DNA of 6,794 nt from an uncultured Prevotella sp. (GTDB lineage: Bacteria > Bacteroidota > Bacteroidia > Bacteroidales > Bacteroidaceae), in contig CAMQBP010000105.1 in assembly GCA_946999025.1 (NCBI GenBank), positions 1 through 6,794 on the forward strand. The letters run 5' to 3'. Positions within the stretch are counted from its first letter, which is position 1. Every line of letters begins with the position of its first letter. The translations under genes were made by a program, and so were the position numbers. Positions 1-5,991 of this stretch are shown here, piece after piece. Under the pieces are notes generated by a model. The model had not been told where the DNA came from and did not search any database. It worked only from the letters and a program-made list of their open reading frames with translations.

Positions 1-253
1 GATAACACAGCATCATAGCACTGCGATTGTGCTCTTCACGATATTGGTTCAGCCGGCGTTGCAACGAATCAATACTCTCCAAAGCCTTTAGTTCTTTTTC
101 TAAATGTTCTTTCTCAAAAGTTGCTTGAGCTTTTTCTTCATCTCGAGAACAACCAATCAACATGGACATGCTCAATAATAGCATGCAGAAAGAAGTGAGC
201 AGCTGCTTGGTATTAACCTTGCGATAGGTGCCAAAGGTATTGTGTCGATTCAT
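1..253 (-). CDS. N-terminus of a lipoprotein of unknown function (partial, runs off the left edge)
   Basis: The first 84 codons of a minus-strand gene are present; the rest lies outside the window. The start at 253 is chosen because the next upstream ATG (264) hits a stop after three codons, and because a Bacteroidetes promoter lies just upstream. The protein opens with a basic stretch (R10, K12, K16), a hydrophobic core (about 18-34) and a lipobox ending LIG-C35, so it should be lipidated at Cys35 by signal peptidase II. Cys35 is followed by SRDEE, which loosely resembles the acidic surface-export signal of Bacteroidetes lipoproteins. From about residue 39 the chain is charged and helical (many E, K, Q and L residues), with a DSLQRRLNQYREEHNRS stretch. 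That pattern is reminiscent of the start of TPR-containing sensor or regulator proteins in this phylum, but too little is visible to assign it. Lipoprotein call: good. Any function: unknown. Confidence 0.75.
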   Translation of the reverse strand, partial: MNRHNTFGTYRKVNTKQLLTSFCMLLLSMSMLIGCSRDEEKAQATFEKEHLEKELKALESIDSLQRRLNQYREEHNRSAMMLCY

Positions 254-275
254 TGTATAACCATGATTTCTCTTG

Positions 276-307
276 CAAAAATATAAATAAATACACGAAA
301 TCACAAA
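276..307 (-). promoter_or_regulatory. Bacteroidetes-type promoter for the lipoprotein gene
   Basis: Read on the minus strand there is TTTG (304-307), exactly 20 bp, then TATTTTTG (276-283). This matches the Bacteroidetes sigma-ABfr consensus (TTTG, 19-20 bp, TAnnTTTG) at every defined base. Transcription would begin near 270, giving a leader of under 20 nt before the ATG at 253. No Shine-Dalgarno sequence is present, as is usual in this phylum. Confidence 0.7.
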
Positions 308-1036
308 GAATCTTTAATAATTATGCCTACAAAAACAAGAATGTTTTATTTATGAAATGTTCTTCTCGTATTTAACCTCAAACGGAACGTTCTATTGTAA
401 AATGTCTTTGGCCACAACGGTTTTTTAACACAAATGCCGGCCGTTTTTTCAACCAACTTGTTCCGGTATTGAAAATAAGCCCAAAATAACGAAGTTTTAT
501 TATCAACCTGATTATTAGTAAGTTATACTATTTTCAAATCTAAAACACAATTAAAAAGTGAAGTGTTTGGGGCAAAAAATCATTTTTATATGCGAAAAAG
601 TGCTTCTATCTCATGTAAATTGGGATGCAAAGTCATACAGGTTGGGTGGCAAAAGCATGATAATAGCCAACTAATAGCATGGGAATATGGCGCAAGATGA
701 TAATTTCAAGGTTTTAAAACACCGAAACCATCATCCAATTTTATCTATTTTGCGATTTTATTTTGTAAAAGAAAACGAACCTATTTAACAATCAAAAGTT
801 TTTTTAACACAACAAGCAACCTTGGCAACCATTCTGCAATCTTTTCACAGATTGTCGTAAATGGTTGCTTCATTCGGTCAACACCTTGATTATATAAAAC
901 AGCAAGGTTGTTTTTATTTACACCACACACCGTATTTAGATGAAAGAACTATGGCAAAAACGAGTATCACCCAACTCGAGTGACACATGATGCCTCGCCA
1001 TACAAAACACCATATAAAACCTGTTGGTTGCCTTTA
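308..1036. other. Long AT-rich intergenic region with no recognisable gene
   Basis: I find no open frame with protein-like composition on either strand and no tRNA- or rRNA-like segment. What can be seen: a palindrome GAACGTTC (385-392); a perfect 13-base direct repeat TTTTTTAACACAA (421-433 and 800-812); a weak stem AACGG/CCGTT (416-420 with 441-445) running into six Ts; a palindrome GTTTTAAAAC (711-720); and the folded element at 814-919, listed separately. A TAGATTTG match (535-542, minus) lacks a correctly spaced upstream box. The region lies between the divergent start of the lipoprotein gene and the 3' end of the ccsA remnant, so it may be decayed sequence of a lost neighbour. Confidence 0.6.
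814..919 (+). other. Complex inverted-repeat element with alternative stems and a T-run (attenuator- or terminator-like)
   Basis: Five short segments can pair in competing ways. AAGCAACC (814-821) pairs with GGTTGCTT (863-870). CAACCTTG (817-824) pairs with CAAGGTTG (903-910). GCAACCATT (825-833) pairs with AATGGTTGC (860-868). CAATCT (837-842) pairs with AGATTG (849-854) as an inner hairpin. ACCTTG (883-888) pairs with CAAGGT (903-908) just before TTTTTATTT (911-919). One fold therefore has 817-824 with 903-910 enclosing 825-833 with 860-868; the other has 814-821 with 863-870 plus a terminator-like 883-908 hairpin. The T-run makes the plus strand the likelier functional strand, but no plus-strand gene is seen on either side. 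The tandem 9-mers GCAACCTTG and GCAACCATT (816-833) could equally be protein-binding repeats. The pairings are seen; the role is unknown. Confidence 0.4.
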
Positions 1037-1654
1037 TCAGGCATAGCTGTGCATCCCACCCAGCACGTAATTGACACCACAATAAGTCATCAGCACCGTC
1101 AAGAAAGCCAATACGATATAGACATGCAAGAATATTGGACGGCGAAACGCTGGCAATGACTGTTCGTGGAACGTCAAGGAATAAACCAGCATCGTAATCA
1201 ATGCCCATGTTTCTTTGGGGTCCCACCCCCAGTATCGTCCCCACGAAACATTCGCCCACACGGCACCAGTGAATATTCCTACAGCCAACAAGAATACAGC
1301 TGGATACAACATGATGCGACTTATATCGGTCAATCGGTTGAGGATAGCAGTGCTATTTCCCATTCGGTTCATGATGAGTGCCGTGACACCATTGAAAAAC
1401 AAGAACGCAAAGAGGGAATAGGAGAGCATGACCAAAATGACGTGTATGCTGAGCAGTGGTGAAGCAAGCACGGGCATCAACGTTGTAATTTGAGGATTAC
1501 GCTCGCCAAGCATGGACACCATCAGGGCAAGACCAGCTGCCATGAGTCCGAATGGAAGAAAGAACGGTATGCGTTTGCCAAGTGGCAATGCAATGACAAG
1601 CATGCAAAGTGCCATGAACTGCATGGTCTCGAAGCCATTTGACAAGGGGATATG
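1037..1654 (-). pseudogene. ccsA: 5'-truncated CcsA (ResC/NrfF-type cytochrome c heme-handling membrane protein)
   Basis: CcsA/ResC works with CcsB/ResB in the cytoplasmic membrane (system II) to move heme out and attach it to apocytochromes c. About 205 codons remain open. Numbering from the TTG at 1645, they show the heme-binding WWD signature at 135-147 (WGRYWGWDPKETW), histidines at family-conserved places (His68 in SIHV, His174 in FLHV, His199 in the terminal GGMHSYA) and about six membrane segments. The C-terminus looks natural. The N-terminus is missing: homology begins abruptly at HIPLSNGFETMQF, preceded by an in-frame TGA (1655-1657). Codons before the TGA do not look like CcsA, and they coincide with the promoter of the divergent receptor gene. 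The first ATG (1624) would leave 195 residues without the first membrane helices. No frameshift lies inside, so the truncation is recent or the fragment is retained. A functional short protein from TTG 1645 is the alternative. Confidence 0.8.
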
Positions 1655-1659
1655 TCAAT

Positions 1660-1679
1660 AATCCTTATAAATCAGGATT
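1660..1679. promoter_or_regulatory. Candidate operator: inverted repeat overlapping the receptor promoter
   Basis: AATCCT (1660-1665) and AGGATT (1674-1679) form a perfect 6-bp inverted repeat with an 8-bp AT-only-but-one spacer. Its right arm overlaps the upstream promoter box, a position where a bound dimeric repressor would block transcription. An iron- or heme-responsive regulator would suit the downstream genes, but the repeat does not match a classical Fur box closely. Chance occurrence is possible. Confidence 0.3.
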
Positions 1680-1708
1680 GTAGGTGAGAAAAAATTAAAA
1701 TAATTTTG
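1678..1708 (+). promoter_or_regulatory. Bacteroidetes-type promoter of the receptor-permease-HemD cluster
   Basis: TTG (1678-1680), 20 bp, then TAATTTTG (1701-1708), a full match to TAnnTTTG with the expected spacing; the base before TTG is A rather than T. Transcription would start near 1715 and give an A/T-rich leader of about 30 nt, which supports ATG 1745 rather than the upstream TTG 1706 as the translation start. This is the only good promoter seen for the three plus-strand genes. Confidence 0.7.
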
Positions 1709-1744
1709 CAGCGTATTAAACAAATATTTACAATTACATTGCAC

Positions 1745-3829
1745 ATGAGACTCTACACGATTTTATTTGGCACTCTGCTGGCAATCAACGCTGTGGCGGA
1801 AGAAACCGACACCATCAAGGTAGGCAACGAACTGGAAGAAGTCTCCATCGTGGGATTCAAACAAGACAGGGCATCACTGTCGCCTGTTTCGCAGTCATCG
1901 GTGGGAAACCTGTACATCAACAACAACCAGTTGGACGGTGTGCGGGAACTGAGTGGCAGACTGGCCAACTTCTACATGCCCGACTATGGGTCTCGACAAT
2001 ACTCACCTATTTATATAAGGGGCATCGGCTCAAAGACCAGCACGCCGTCGGTCGGCGTGTATGTTGACGGCATGCCCTTTTTCGACCGCTCGGTGCTGGA
2101 CATGGACTTGTTTGGCATCAGCAAGGTGGAGGTGTTACGTGGCCCGCAGGGCACGCTCTTTGGGCGGAACTCCACGGCGGGGCTCATCAATATCTATACC
2201 CTGTCGCCCTTGGACTACCAGAACGCTATGGCAAAGGTAAGCTACGGGTCGTACAACGACATCCAGGCCATGGCGTCGGCGTACCAAAAATTATCGGGCA
2301 ACCTTGGCATTTCGGTGGCCGGCAGCTACCACCATAATGACGGCTACTTTATGAACACCTGCCTGAACAAAAAGGCCGACCCGATGGACAACGGGACATT
2401 TAGAATAGGGACGGCATGGAAGCCGTCGCAAAAATGGACCATGCGATACTCACTGAGCCTGGACTACATCGACCAAGGGGGCTTTCCATACGCCGTATAC
2501 GATGCCAAGAAAGACGAACTGAAAGACATCAGCTACGATGCACCTTCGGGGTACAGGCGGTTCGTGCTGACAACTGGCATGAACTGGCGCTATGACGGAA
2601 GCAGGCTAAGCTTGAACAGCCAAACCTCTTTCCAGCACAGCAACGACAAGGTGTCTATCGACCAAGACTTCACGAAGCGCAAAATGTTCTTCGCCACCAT
2701 GCCTCTTAGGCAGAACATGTTCAGCCAGGAGCTTACGCTCCGATCGAGGAACGACACATGGTACCACTGGATAACGGGCGTGTTCGCATTTACGCAACAC
2801 AAGAACTTCTCGACCACCATCGACTACTACACCCCAAGAAATCAGATGCGTGCCGCCGGCGTGAAGGAAAACAACAACGAGATACCGGTTTACGGACTGG
2901 CTGCCTACCATGTCTCACAATTCGACCTGTACAAGGGACTGGCTGCCTCGGTGGGCATTCGCTACGACTATGAAACATCAAAAGTGGAGAATGAGACCTA
3001 TTGGACGCCCACGGGTAAGAACGGTACCAACGCTACCAAGCTGGCCGACAGCTACGACAGCAAGATGCACTCGAGTCAGGTGACGCCCCGTTTCACCCTG
3101 AAGCAGCAGTTCGCACCCGACAGGATGGTGTATGCCACCGTGGCGCGAGGCTACAAGCCCGGTGGATTCAATGCAGCAAAGGAAAGCAGCAACGACCGCT
3201 CGTTTGACCCGGAATACACCTGGAACTACGAGGTTGGAGCGAAGCTCAGCTTCCTTGACAGCCGCCTGTCACTGGAGGCCAGTGCCTTTTACGTTGACTG
3301 GAAAGACCAACAACTGTCGGTCATCATCCCTGCGGTAGGCGCCGTGATACGCAACATCGGGCACTCGGACAGCAAAGGGTTTGAGATAGCTGTGGGCGGA
3401 CAGCCCATGGCAAACCTTTTCCTGCACGCCAACTATGGATACACCTATGCACGTTTCCTCGCGGCCAACACGGGAAAGAAATCAAACTATACAGGTAACA
3501 TGCTTCCCATGGTGCCGCGGCACACCCTGTCGGTCAATGCCAACTACTCGATGTACCATGTGGGGTTCATTGACAAGCTGATGCTGAATGCCAACCTCAC
3601 GGGCGTGGGCAAGATTTACTGGCGCGAGGACAATGAGAAGTACCAGCCTTTCTATGCGCTGCTCAACCTGAAAGTGGCTGCCACCAAAGGACATTTCACC
3701 TGGGAGGTATGGAGCAAGAACACCACCGCAACCCAGTACATGGCCTACTATTTTGTGTCTTCCCAGAAACTGGCACAGGCTGGCAAGCCTTTCTGCATTG
3801 GCACCTCATTGGTGTACACGCTCAAATAA
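1745..3829 (+). CDS. TonB-dependent outer-membrane receptor (siderophore/heme type)
   Basis: A 694-residue outer-membrane receptor that should import a ligand into the periplasm using TonB/ExbBD energy. Residues 1-18 are a signal peptide (cleavage after AVA). A TonB-box-like EEVSIVG follows at 31-37 with no N-terminal carboxypeptidase-like domain, so this is an iron/heme/cobalamin-style receptor and not a SusC-type glycan receptor. The plug domain is clear: YIRGIG (90-95), VYVDGMP (105-111), and VEVLRGPQGTLFGRNSTAG (128-146). The barrel follows, with the late receptor motif ARGYKPGGFN near 467-476 and NYEVGAKLSF soon after. The length is normal and the frame intact. The protein ends in SLVYTLK, so the usual terminal aromatic residue is absent. 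ATG 1745 is preferred over TTG 1706 because the promoter box covers 1701-1708. No SusD-like partner follows; the next gene is an inner-membrane permease. Ligand unknown; context suggests a siderophore or tetrapyrrole. Confidence 0.93.
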   Translation: MRLYTILFGTLLAINAVAEETDTIKVGNELEEVSIVGFKQDRASLSPVSQSSVGNLYINNNQLDGVRELSGRLANFYMPDYGSRQYSPIYIRGIGSKTSTPSVGVYVDGMPFFDRSVLDMDLFGISKVEVLRGPQGTLFGRNSTAGLINIYTLSPLDYQNAMAKVSYGSYNDIQAMASAYQKLSGNLGISVAGSYHHNDGYFMNTCLNKKADPMDNGTFRIGTAWKPSQKWTMRYSLSLDYIDQGGFPYAVYDAKKDELKDISYDAPSGYRRFVLTTGMNWRYDGSRLSLNSQTSFQHSNDKVSIDQDFTKRKMFFATMPLRQNMFSQELTLRSRNDTWYHWITGVFAFTQHKNFSTTIDYYTPRNQMRAAGVKENNNEIPVYGLAAYHVSQFDLYKGLAASVGIRYDYETSKVENETYWTPTGKNGTNATKLADSYDSKMHSSQVTPRFTLKQQFAPDRMVYATVARGYKPGGFNAAKESSNDRSFDPEYTWNYEVGAKLSFLDSRLSLEASAFYVDWKDQQLSVIIPAVGAVIRNIGHSDSKGFEIAVGGQPMANLFLHANYGYTYARFLAANTGKKSNYTGNMLPMVPRHTLSVNANYSMYHVGFIDKLMLNANLTGVGKIYWREDNEKYQPFYALLNLKVAATKGHFTWEVWSKNTTATQYMAYYFVSSQKLAQAGKPFCIGTSLVYTLK

Positions 3830-3839
3830 ACAAGTCGAG

Positions 3840-3891
3840 AGCCCAACAAGGCGGTAACATCGTAGCCATGGCCGCGCCTCACCGCTGGGCT
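3840..3891 (+). other. Imperfect stem-loop between the receptor and permease genes
   Basis: GCCCA (3841-3845) pairs with TGGGC (3886-3890) and GCGGT (3851-3855) with ACCGC (3881-3885), giving ten mostly G-C pairs interrupted by a 5-nt bulge (3846-3850). The loop contains the palindrome GCCATGGC (3865-3872). It sits 11 nt after the receptor stop codon and 35 nt before the permease start, with no T-run. It could protect or process the messenger and so set the receptor:permease ratio, but this is inference. Confidence 0.35.
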
Positions 3892-3926
3892 TGCATGACC
3901 AATCCATTCCAACCAACACAACGTAT

Positions 3927-5162
3927 ATGCCCAACAAGAACAACGCCCAACTGTTAGGTACTTTCTTCAGTCTGTACATTGCGCAGGCGGTGCCCATGAG
4001 CTTTTTCTCCACAGCGTTGCAGGTGATGATGCGCCAACAGGCCTTCTCGCTGACAACCATCAGCCTTCTGCAACTCATCAAGCTGCCGTGGATACTGAAA
4101 TTCCTGTGGTCGCCCATCGTAGATCGGCAATGTATGACGGTGAAAGATTACAAACGCTGGATTGTTTCGTCGGAAATAGTGTACGCTGTGCTGATACTGG
4201 GTGCGGGAATACTAAGGCTTGAAACCAACATCCAGCTCATCATCATCCTGGTATTCCTGTCGCTCATCGCCTCTGCAACACAAGACATCGCCACCGACGC
4301 ACTGGCCATACTCTCTACGCGGAAAGAGCAGAAGAGCTTTGTTAACGGCATGCAGTCGATGGGCAGCTTTGGTGGAAGCCTGCTGGGCAGCGGCGTACTG
4401 CTCATGGTGTTGCACCACTATGGCTGGAATGTCGTGACGATTTGCCTGAGCGGCTTTGTGCTGCTGGCACTTGTACCCTTGCTCATGAACAAGAAGCTGC
4501 AACTGCTGCATGCTAAGGAGCCGACCCACAGGGCCAAATGGAATGACATCATCTGGTTTTTCACCAATCGAACCGTCTACCCGCAGATAGGGTTCTTGCT
4601 CCTCTACTATGCCAGCATCATGGGACTACTGTCGGTTGTAAGGCCCTATATGGTAGACCTTGGCTACAACATGAAGGAGATAGGCGCGCTCAACGGCATC
4701 GTGGGCATCTCTGCCGCCATGCTCGTTGCCTATCCCGCCAGCATGATGATCAGGCGCTGGGGGGCGGAGAAGGTGAAAGTGGTCTTTGCCGTCTGTATCC
4801 TGCTGGCAACCGTTTACTTCACCTTCATGTCGTGGTCCACACCCTCGAAACCATGGCTCGTCGGGGGCATCATACTTCTTTGGGCCTGCTATGGCATGGG
4901 GACAGTGGTGGTTTACACGTCGGCCATGTTTTGTGTGAGAAAAGGACTCGAGGGAACCGACTTCACCATACAGATAGTTATCACGCACATCAGCGGACTG
5001 CTCATGACCATAGCCAGCGGAAGAATTGCAGACCGATTGGGCTACAATGGCCTTTTCAGCATAGAAACAGCCATTGCCACACTCTCGCTCTGCTATGTAA
5101 CCTACTTCTTCTGCCGCGCCAGACGTTCTCAAAAGCATATCACAAAACCACATGACCTATGA
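3927..5162 (+). CDS. MFS permease, RhtX/FptX-like (AmpG-related) siderophore/ligand importer
   Basis: A 411-residue inner-membrane protein with about twelve hydrophobic segments. The first part carries the family's hallmarks: YIAQAVPMSFF (17-27), LPWILKFLWSPIVDR (53-67) joining helices 2 and 3, and SATQDIATDALA (116-127). These match the AmpG/PAT branch of the major facilitator superfamily. Within it, the RhtX/FptX group moves siderophores as a single polypeptide next to its TonB receptor (rhizobactin and pyochelin systems), and it fits best because a receptor gene lies directly upstream. The alternative is AmpG itself (muropeptide import), which fits the neighbours less well. ATG 3927 is chosen; a TTG at 3891 would add 12 polar residues and overlaps the stem-loop. 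The gene lies 97 bp after the receptor and shares its strand. Its TGA overlaps the ATG of the next gene by 4 bp. No ABC-type permease is present, so this protein probably carries out the inner-membrane step. Confidence 0.85.
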   Translation: MPNKNNAQLLGTFFSLYIAQAVPMSFFSTALQVMMRQQAFSLTTISLLQLIKLPWILKFLWSPIVDRQCMTVKDYKRWIVSSEIVYAVLILGAGILRLETNIQLIIILVFLSLIASATQDIATDALAILSTRKEQKSFVNGMQSMGSFGGSLLGSGVLLMVLHHYGWNVVTICLSGFVLLALVPLLMNKKLQLLHAKEPTHRAKWNDIIWFFTNRTVYPQIGFLLLYYASIMGLLSVVRPYMVDLGYNMKEIGALNGIVGISAAMLVAYPASMMIRRWGAEKVKVVFAVCILLATVYFTFMSWSTPSKPWLVGGIILLWACYGMGTVVVYTSAMFCVRKGLEGTDFTIQIVITHISGLLMTIASGRIADRLGYNGLFSIETAIATLSLCYVTYFFCRARRSQKHITKPHDL

Positions 5163-5953
5163 AGAAAAACATCCTGATTACAGCTCCACGCCACTATACG
5201 CAAAGACTGCTAACGGCCTTTGAGAAGTACAAAGAGGAAGCAGAAGTGACCAACATCGCCATGGTAGAATCGACTTTCGACACGGCGAACGATGAGATGC
5301 AGAAGCTATGCGCTGACTTGGACATGTTTGATTTCGTGGTATGTCTCAGCCGAAAGGCCGTTGACGCCATGCACAACTGCTGTGACCGTGCAGAACAACT
5401 GGGCAAGACGCAGTTCCTGGCCATTGGAAAAGACAACGAATATCTACAAGACGTGCTGGGCGTAACGCCTCCGTTCATCTCAAAAGAGCCAAGTCCCATA
5501 GGCATCGCCCATGCGCTGCAAGAGCGTGGCCTCAACGAAGGATGCCGCCTGGCAGCCCTCGCACCTGCGTTTGTTGGCATGGAAGAGCCTCGAACCGTTC
5601 CCGATTTCATGGCAAAACTGAGCGAACTGGGTGTACAGGCCCACCGTGTTGATGCCTACGTCAACATGGCAACAGAGCTTTCTGCAAGGAAACAAGCCTA
5701 CGACCTCATCATCGACAAGCGCATTGACTGCGTAGCCTTTACCAGCGGAAGCGAGGTGATGGCATTCAATGATGGATTGAGGGAAGTGTATGGCACCGAT
5801 GCCTGTTGTATTCTCAACGATGTGGCCATCGCCTGCATGGGGCCATACACCGCCATGCAAGCCAAGCGCATCGGGCTGAAAGTGGACTGGGTGTCTGCCG
5901 AGTTCAACTCTTTTGATGATTTCACAGCCTGCCTCGTTAAGCATTGGCGATAA
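5159..5953 (+). CDS. hemD: HemD-like protein (uroporphyrinogen-III synthase family)
   Basis: A 264-residue soluble protein. HemD closes and isomerises hydroxymethylbilane to uroporphyrinogen III, the branch point to heme, siroheme and cobalamin. The two-domain Rossmann-like pattern is visible: ILITAPR (5-11) at the start, DFVVCLSRKAV (58-68), AIG (88-90), and in the second half the conserved DAY with Tyr167, VAFTSGSEVMAF (192-203), IACMGPYTAMQAKRIGLKV (224-242) and a closing EFNSFDDFTACL (248-259). The FTS and xIGPxTA blocks are the family signature. The first half is more divergent, so true synthase activity is less certain than family membership. The start overlaps the permease stop (ATGA, 5159-5162), implying translational coupling. 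The gene is not beside hemA, hemB or hemC here, which is unusual for a dedicated biosynthetic enzyme. It may act on an imported tetrapyrrole, or be ordinary HemD placed in a transport operon. Confidence 0.85.
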   Translation: MKKNILITAPRHYTQRLLTAFEKYKEEAEVTNIAMVESTFDTANDEMQKLCADLDMFDFVVCLSRKAVDAMHNCCDRAEQLGKTQFLAIGKDNEYLQDVLGVTPPFISKEPSPIGIAHALQERGLNEGCRLAALAPAFVGMEEPRTVPDFMAKLSELGVQAHRVDAYVNMATELSARKQAYDLIIDKRIDCVAFTSGSEVMAFNDGLREVYGTDACCILNDVAIACMGPYTAMQAKRIGLKVDWVSAEFNSFDDFTACLVKHWR

Positions 5954-5954
5954 T

Positions 5955-5976
5955 CAGCAATGAGGCTTCCTTGCTG
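5955..5976. terminator. Weak hairpin in the convergent gap, possible bidirectional terminator
   Basis: CAGCAA (5955-5960) pairs with TTGCTG (5971-5976) around a 10-nt loop, starting two bases after the HemD-like stop and 16 bases before the end of the DUF389 remnant. It sits where a shared terminator between convergent genes would be, but the stem is short and no T-run follows on either strand. Confidence 0.3.
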
Positions 5977-5991
5977 GCGTGACGACCAGTC

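Noticed and set aside
936..1259. 107-codon minus-strand open frame over the end of ccsA
   Set aside because: It is an out-of-frame reading of the ccsA remnant and starts with a non-ATG codon; the ccsA frame carries the WWD signature.
1706..1744. TTG start that would lengthen the receptor by 13 residues
   Set aside because: The TTG lies inside the TAATTTTG promoter box, and the added residues would precede an otherwise standard signal peptide beginning at ATG 1745.
3891..3926. TTG start that would lengthen the permease by 12 residues
   Set aside because: The extension is polar and proline/threonine-rich, unlike the family, and an ATG at 3927 directly precedes the first membrane helix.
3868..3957. 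29-codon open frame in the receptor-permease gap, a possible leader peptide
   Set aside because: It overlaps the permease start in another frame, has no regulatory-type amino-acid runs and no promoter of its own; most likely chance.
4626..5153. 175-codon open frame antisense to the permease
   Set aside because: Low-complexity, His- and Gly-rich, soluble-looking composition typical of the complement of a membrane-protein gene; no family recognised.
3927..5162. Permease is AmpG (muropeptide importer)
   Set aside because: Same broad family, but the position directly behind a TonB receptor and the SATQDIATDALA block fit the RhtX/FptX group better. Not fully excluded without a tree.
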